Assembly: GCF_902459465.1 (NCBI RefSeq)
Contig: NC_047078.1
Span: 5,418,333 to 5,482,332 of the forward strand
Source of the DNA: Asterias rubens
Taxonomy: Eukaryota > Echinodermata > Asteroidea > Forcipulatida > Asteriidae
DNA length: 64,000 bases
Direction: 5' to 3'
The stretch's first letter is position 1; each line of letters begins with the position of its first letter. Under the pieces are notes generated by a model. It saw only the letters and a program-made list of their open reading frames with translations, was not told where the DNA came from and did not search any database. Made by a program: the position numbers and the translations under genes. This document shows positions 58,876-64,000 of this stretch, one piece after another.

Positions 58876-59534
58876 GACGATACTTCAACTAGACTTGTTG
58901 ACAAGTCGTTAATGGTCCCACGCGGTGAGATAGTCGAGTTGTGGCGGTGCTCTCGCGAGATCACTCTGTTTGCGCGCGAACTGCTGGTTGCCCGACTTTC
59001 TACTCCCCATAATGGGACCGTAGTCGAGAGCAGTAGTCTCGCGGGGCCAGCCGTCTCGCGAGAATATCGCGGAAATCGCGGGGAGAAATGAACGCAAGAT
59101 CTAGCCATAGCCGTAGCTGTTGCCGCCTATTTGGACACGGCCTTAGTTACATTTTTTTGGTAAAAGGGGATTTCTTTTATATGAGAGCTTATAAATCGAA
59201 GAAACAGGTTACGGGATCTGGTTTTGCAAACATGAATTTCATGAACCGACGTAGACGGTAATTGTAACCAAATTATTTTCATTGTGATAAGAGTTTTCTT
59301 CTTAAATCGCTAAATCGTTCCAAAAGACGTGGACCAGTGTATCGAAGGGTATCGAAGGGTGTTGCTAGAGTACAGGGTGTGGGTGAAAGAAAGAAACATT
59401 TTATTACGGGATCTGGTTGAGTAACATGAATTTCATGATACGACGTAAACGGTAATTATTGTAACCAAATTATTATTATTTATTTTTTTTGCCAAACGTG
59501 TGCCCTTTTTTCTGCATTTTGTGTTCTAATAAAG
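58876..59534. other. Non-coding stretch with short GC-rich inverted words
   Basis: 58900-59150 carries cccacgcggtgaga, ctcgcgagat/tctcgcgag words and the tail of the ggccgtgtccg MITE (59100-59145). 59220-59275 and 59405-59465 are a direct repeat (gggatctggtt.....aacatgaatttcatga). No gene. Confidence 0.4.
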
Positions 59535-59720
59535 AAAAGCGAAACCTTTAACTAGCCTTGAGCCTGAAAGCAGTTGTTTTCGCAGCCGTTTTGTTTGATA
59601 GGTAGAGAAGAAAATGATAGTGGAACCAACCCTCACGAATTGACAGTTGTTTCTCTTTTAAGGTAAATAGTGCGCATGTTTGTAAAAGGTAAGAACTTCA
59701 TAACTTCTTGCTTTACATTG
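59535..59720 (+). promoter_or_regulatory. Upstream block shared by copies D and C
   Basis: Same ordered words as 56621-56800, located 140-320 bp upstream of the leader ATG of copy D. Candidate promoter or 5'UTR. Confidence 0.4.
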
Positions 59721-59855
59721 TTTTCAATCGACCAGCAATTCCCTCACTAAGCCGATGGAACTGGTACAGGTTAAGGTTTCGCTGCAGTTTCTTAACATGG
59801 TTTGAGAAGAACATGTCACATTATATCATAGTGTAACGATGATCGCCTTAACACA

Positions 59856-61740
59856 ATGGAGTTCGCAGTCTTCTTAATTATCGGAATTATGTTTCAAGGT
59901 AAGTCGACAAAAAAAAAGAACTCGTCAAGCCTATAGCGTAAATATATAGATAAGTTGTGCATAAAAACATTACTAATAGTTTGAGTCTTTATTTGAAAAG
60001 CTACCTTAAAGACATGGACACTATTAGTGATTGTCAAAAACCGGTCTTCTCACTTGGTGTATCTAGAAATGAAATAACAAACCTGTGAAAAAATTAGCTC
60101 AAGCGGTCATCAAAGTTGCGAGATAATAATGAAAGAAAAAACACCCTTGTCACACGAAGTTGTGTGCTTTCAGATGCTTGATTTCGAAACCTCAAAATCT
60201 AATTTTGTAATCTCGAAATCAAATTCGTGGAAAACTACTTCTTTCTCGAAAACTATTACTTCAGTGGGAGCCGTTTCTCACAATGTTTATACTAACAACA
60301 GCTATCTATTACTCATAACCAAGTAAGGTTTTATGCGAATAACAATTTTAAGTAGGATTACCAACAGTGTCCACTGCCTTTAATAGCTACCTGAAAATAA
60401 ATACATATGATGCGGTGTCAAAAACAAAAACATGCAAACGAAAGTAATGTTATTGGAATTATGTTTCAAGATAAGTCGACAAAAAGACCAATTTGTCAAG
60501 TGTCAATACAGAGAGATACCGTGCATAAAGACATTAATACTAGTATTGGTCTTTTTTTGAAAAGCACCCTAAAAATAAATAAACTTTTATGCAGTGTCAA
60601 AAAAAACATTCAACGAACGAAAGTAAAGTTATTAATGCTAACCTCGTGTGAATTATCTTTGACGAATGGTTCAACTTTAAGGTAATTTTATTACTTCTTT
60701 GTGTTTTGAATAGGTGGCGTCTCTTTTGGGACCATCATGATAGACATGCCACCAGTCGTCACAGTTTTTGAAGGTGAAGACGTAGAGTTAGAATGCAAGG
60801 CTCGGTTTGCAAATGGTCCATTGATCCCACCGTGTGATGAGCGAGATTACGTCACATTTAAATGGATATTTCTTAAAGACAACATGGAAGGTGTTTACAT
60901 TGCTGGATGTAATGTTGTTACGTCGTTCAGGAACAAGACTGTGGGTTTTAATCCAGACAATGGCAATCTTAAAATAATGGATATAGGCCTTGCAGATGAA
61001 GCCGTGTTTCGGTGTGAAGTGTTTGGAATAGTTGGCAGTCACTCAAACATGACAAATCTTCAAGTTAAAAAAGGTGAGTGTTTACCTCAAAAAGAATGGA
61101 ATCTTCAAGTTGAATTTATCACCTTTTCTTACATACCAATATTACTAAAAATTGTCTGACAAAAATTACCAACAATTTATGTTGCTAAAATAAGGACACA
61201 CTCGTACGAAAAAAATGTGCAAAATTATGTTGTAAAACATTGGTTATAGATAGTTTAAGGAAATTTCGTTACGTGTTTACCTTGTTGATTTAGGGTTTGT
61301 TCTTAACGAAAACCTCAAACTGTAAACGTACTTTATATTTGCCATAATTTACCCTGTTTAATATTGAGGGTTTACAGTTTAAGGCAGTGCCGTTAAAATG
61401 CATGTTTCCTTTTCGATTTAGGGTTGTCATGTTAGTTCAGTTACAATGATCTAAATTGGTGTAAGCCAACTTTATCAATTGTGGGTTTATATATACTATT
61501 AAACATGCTACATGATACCGTTGTTTAAACGTCTCGGACTCTAATTTGTATAGCAGTAAAACGAAACGAAACCTGTTTCAATTTTCTCGAAACCAGTGCC
61601 GTATGTTCATAACGAAACGCTCACACTGTAAACTTACTCTATCGACACCGTATAACATTCTGTCACATTTCCGACCATATTTTTTATACATAAAAAATAA
61701 TGATAAAATTTTATGTTAAAATGTGGGGACTTTTTGTGCG

Positions 61741-61771
<31 letters not shown>

Positions 61772-63199
61772 GTCTTAAAATGAAATCGAATAACCCTTTT
61801 CAGTAGCATTCGATTTCGTGTGAAATAGAATAGGCTGTAGGTTAAACTGGCTGATCATTTTACCGAAATTGACCGAGAAAAGCAGTAGTTTGCAAGGAAA
61901 ACGTACGTCGTGATCATTGTAAAAATTGTACAAGACCATTTTGGTGACCAGAAGGAAAACTTAACCCGGGGGAAGGGGATGCTCCCTTTTATCATCCTAC
62001 AAGATCGACAGCGGCACAACTGACCTAAGAAGTTTCACCTGTGATACCACATCATGCTGCAGTGACGCATTATACATCTGTAAACTTACCACATCCGTTT
62101 TACATTGAAACTTTGTGCTGTATATTTCAAAAACATGTCAGAAAAGAGAAATATAATTATTCATTTTTGTTTTAATCGTTGTATTGGTAAAAAAAACAAA
62201 ATTAAAATTCGTTATCCCCGATGCAAATTTTACATCTCTTATATCATTATTCATTGTGTTTAATGTTTCGTTAATGCCAACTTTCTCAAAGCGTTCAATG
62301 TGTTTTCTTAAAGCCAACTTTGGTGTTCAGACTGATGGAAAAGTTACTCCAGTAGAAGGGGAGAGTGCTACCTTACCGTGCTCTGTGATCGACAGCGGCA
62401 CAACTGACAAGAGGAACTTCACCTTTGAGTGGTCACTCAACGACACCATACTGCAGTCTTGCAATCCATCAAGCGAGGTCTTTCATTCCATCGACCAGAC
62501 GGGAAAGTACGGGCTTCATCACGGCAAGACAAGCTGTAATCTTACGATTCTAAACTTGAGCTTGAAGGACGAAGGAAGATACCAATGTGACGTTCATGAC
62601 TCCTCCTGAATTGGCTTCGGGGGTAAGTTTGCAAAGTAATAATTGTTCATTTAAAACAAGTTGTAATGCCGGATGTCACCAAAGTATTCACGTTGCAGGA
62701 ATCCTTGATGATGATAATCTTTTTCTTCTATTAGTTTTGGTTTAAACCCTTACACCTACAGTATGTCAGGCTTATAATGGGGTTTAAAATGTGGCATAAT
62801 CTCTACCAAAGATCCCTGCGGGCTGGATAAAGGGAAGCATGCTTGGCTTCAATCACTGCCTTTTGTTGGACCTACTCGTTAAGATAGTGTATCAAGAAAA
62901 GCAATTATTATTCTCAAAGATTTTGTTGTTGTTCTTGTCTCTTCCTAATACAAGACACAGCACAAGTTTCAACAAGACAAACCTTGTGACAGTGGAGAAA
63001 TACTGAACATGCTACTCACACAATGGATACAGTCAAAGGCCTATATTGAGACACCGCCTAATTTTATTGTAATATGAAATTTATGTTTGGATATCATTAA
63101 CAGATCAGCCGGCATCGATCACAACATTGCCAGCAACAACAGACTTGAACGAAGGTCAATCCACGGCCATAAGCAGTTTGACACTGAAAACGGGACAAG
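59856..63199 (+). CDS. Copy D: two-Ig receptor paralog with a stop at the end of Ig2 (3' end beyond window)
   Basis: Exons: 59856-59898 leader (MEFAVFLIIGIMFQ); 60714-61073 Ig1; 62314-62622 Ig2; 63104-63199 stalk (LPATTDLNEG, TLKTGQ). All junctions are phase 1 with good sites (GTAAGT, GTGAGT, GTAAGT, GTTAGT). Ig1: ELEC, FKW, DEAVFRC. Ig2: LPC, FEW, DEGRYQC plus the QSC/TSC pair. The Ig2 exon is 27 nt shorter than in gene B, in frame, and a TGA at 62607-62609 follows HDSS. If used, it ends the protein after a complete second Ig domain: 232 residues, secreted. The downstream stalk exon is intact and still matches gene B, which suggests either a very recent null or alternative splicing around the stop. 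Pseudogene is the other reading. Confidence 0.7.
60006..60383. repeat. Common MITE, copy 9, in intron 1 of copy D, with target duplication
   Basis: ttaaagacatggacac to gtgtccactgcctttaa. The flanks aagctacc (left) and tagctacc (right) are an 8-bp duplication with one mismatch. The same site is empty in copy C (aagcaacctg near 57101) and in the duplicated piece of copy D near 60562. An 8-bp duplication is characteristic of hAT elements. Confidence 0.85.
60446..60480 (+). pseudogene. Duplicated 3' half of a leader exon with a dead splice donor
   Basis: gttattggaattatgtttca is the same as the end of the family leader exon, but the donor CAAG|GTAAGTCGAC reads CAAG|ATAAGTCGAC. The following sequence repeats intron 1. 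Part of a local tandem duplication within intron 1 of copy D. Confidence 0.7.
61074..62313 (+). other. Intron 2 of copy D
   Basis: Contains a T run (61740-61769) and, at about 62003-62066, a decayed repeat of the Ig2 exon: atcgacagcggcacaactga followed by a form of aacttcacct and ctgcagt. Otherwise nothing recognised. Confidence 0.5.
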
Positions 63200-64000
63200 G
63201 TTAGTCAATTTCAAATAATGCAAAGGTCGTGGGTTCGTAGTTTCTTGCATTGTTTTACTCCTTTCGCAAAAACTACAGCACATCATGGTTTTTGAGAAAG
63301 GAGTCAAACAAATCACGAAAATAAGTTTCGTCTTTGGAGACTCGGGTGGGATTCGAACCAACGACCTTTGCATTATCAAGCAAGTACACTCTGAGAAAAA
63401 AATACCCAATGTTGCGTAAAATTTTACTCTTTGTGGTGTTCAAGAGGGAACATGGTCGTTTGGAGGGTAAAACGCTACGCAACAGAGGTTGCGTCGTAAT
63501 TTACTCAATTTACTCGACGGCTACCCAACTACGCGTCAAATTGCTTACCCAACTTTGTTGTGTCAAAATGTACCCAACATTCGACTACCCATTTACTCAG
63601 TATATGAGCACCATAACCCCTAGTGTTAAGTAAAAAAAGAAGTAATGCATTTTTGCAGCAAACACGGACACTAATAAAACATTTTAAAAAAGCCATATAC
63701 ATTGAATTTGACTGCACAGTATAATTTCCGATTAATCTATGGTGATCATAACCTAATAATCACCTTGCATAAAACAACCGGAGAGTTTGTGTACATTCAG
63801 GGGGTGAAACACGAACACAAAAGTCTTGCGAGCAGACTACATGTAACAATCTCTTTTTAGAAGCGGTGGTGGCTCTGAAAAGAGCCGGTTGGTTTTGCCA
63901 GACCTGTTATTGACGAAGTTGTTGAAGCTACTATCCGCGTATTTCCTGGTGATGCATTTCTCCCTTCAACCATGGAGGAAGCCTCCATGCTCAAACCGAC
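62623..64000 (+). other. Introns 3 and 4 of copy D and right edge
   Basis: Apart from the stalk exon (63104-63199), this holds a fragment of the 15.3 kb palindrome (63245-63335), a tRNA-like gggattcgaaccaacgacc (63349-63368) and a fragment of the 53.5 kb palindrome (63868-63896). The transmembrane exon expected from gene B was not found and should lie beyond 64000. Confidence 0.5.

Overview
The window is eukaryotic, gene-poor, and crowded with transposable elements. It has split genes with GT/AG introns, tRNA-derived SINE fragments, a CR1/L2-like retroposon tail, many palindromic MITEs, and no operons or ribosome binding sites. The mix of THAP-DDE and YqaJ transposon genes, Ig-superfamily receptors and one very common 350-390 bp MITE fits a marine deuterostome invertebrate. 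My best guess is an echinoderm, perhaps a sea star; that is inference, not proven by the sequence.

Two Ig-receptor groups are present. Gene A (minus strand, 17.43-13.56 kb) encodes a signal peptide, a V-like Ig domain, a second Ig domain split over two exons, and a stalk plus membrane segment. A different tandem family has four members: a signal-peptide exon at the left edge (minus, rest outside the window), an apparently complete receptor gene B (minus, 54.28-48.76 kb, about 467 residues), a truncated copy C (plus, 57.0-57.9 kb) and copy D (plus, 59.9-63.2 kb, continuing past the window). All share phase-1 introns, so exons can be reconstructed with confidence. Gene B ends in a cytoplasmic tail with an ITSM-like TAYAEV motif and a proline-rich stretch. 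C and D carry stop codons and would give at most secreted forms.

The middle (27.6-42.1 kb) holds two copies of a two-gene DNA transposon. One gene encodes a THAP-DDE_Tnp_4 transposase; the other encodes a SWIM/YqaJ-nuclease protein. In each copy the two genes converge. Copy 1 has an intact three-exon transposase (500 residues) and a frameshifted YqaJ gene. Copy 2 has a frameshifted YqaJ-PHD gene and a broken transposase. The copies lie with the YqaJ 5' ends facing each other across a ~480 bp palindrome.

The rest is mostly non-autonomous DNA: a 4.3 kb foldback element with arms of about 0.85-1 kb (4.7-9.1 kb), a 2.36 kb TIR element with 3-bp target duplications (1.16-3.52 kb), nested MITEs with empty sites elsewhere in the window (9.6-10.5 versus 46.3-46.9 kb), a clean L2-like insertion in a tandem repeat (11.3-11.9 kb), and many copies of the common MITE, several within Ig-gene introns.
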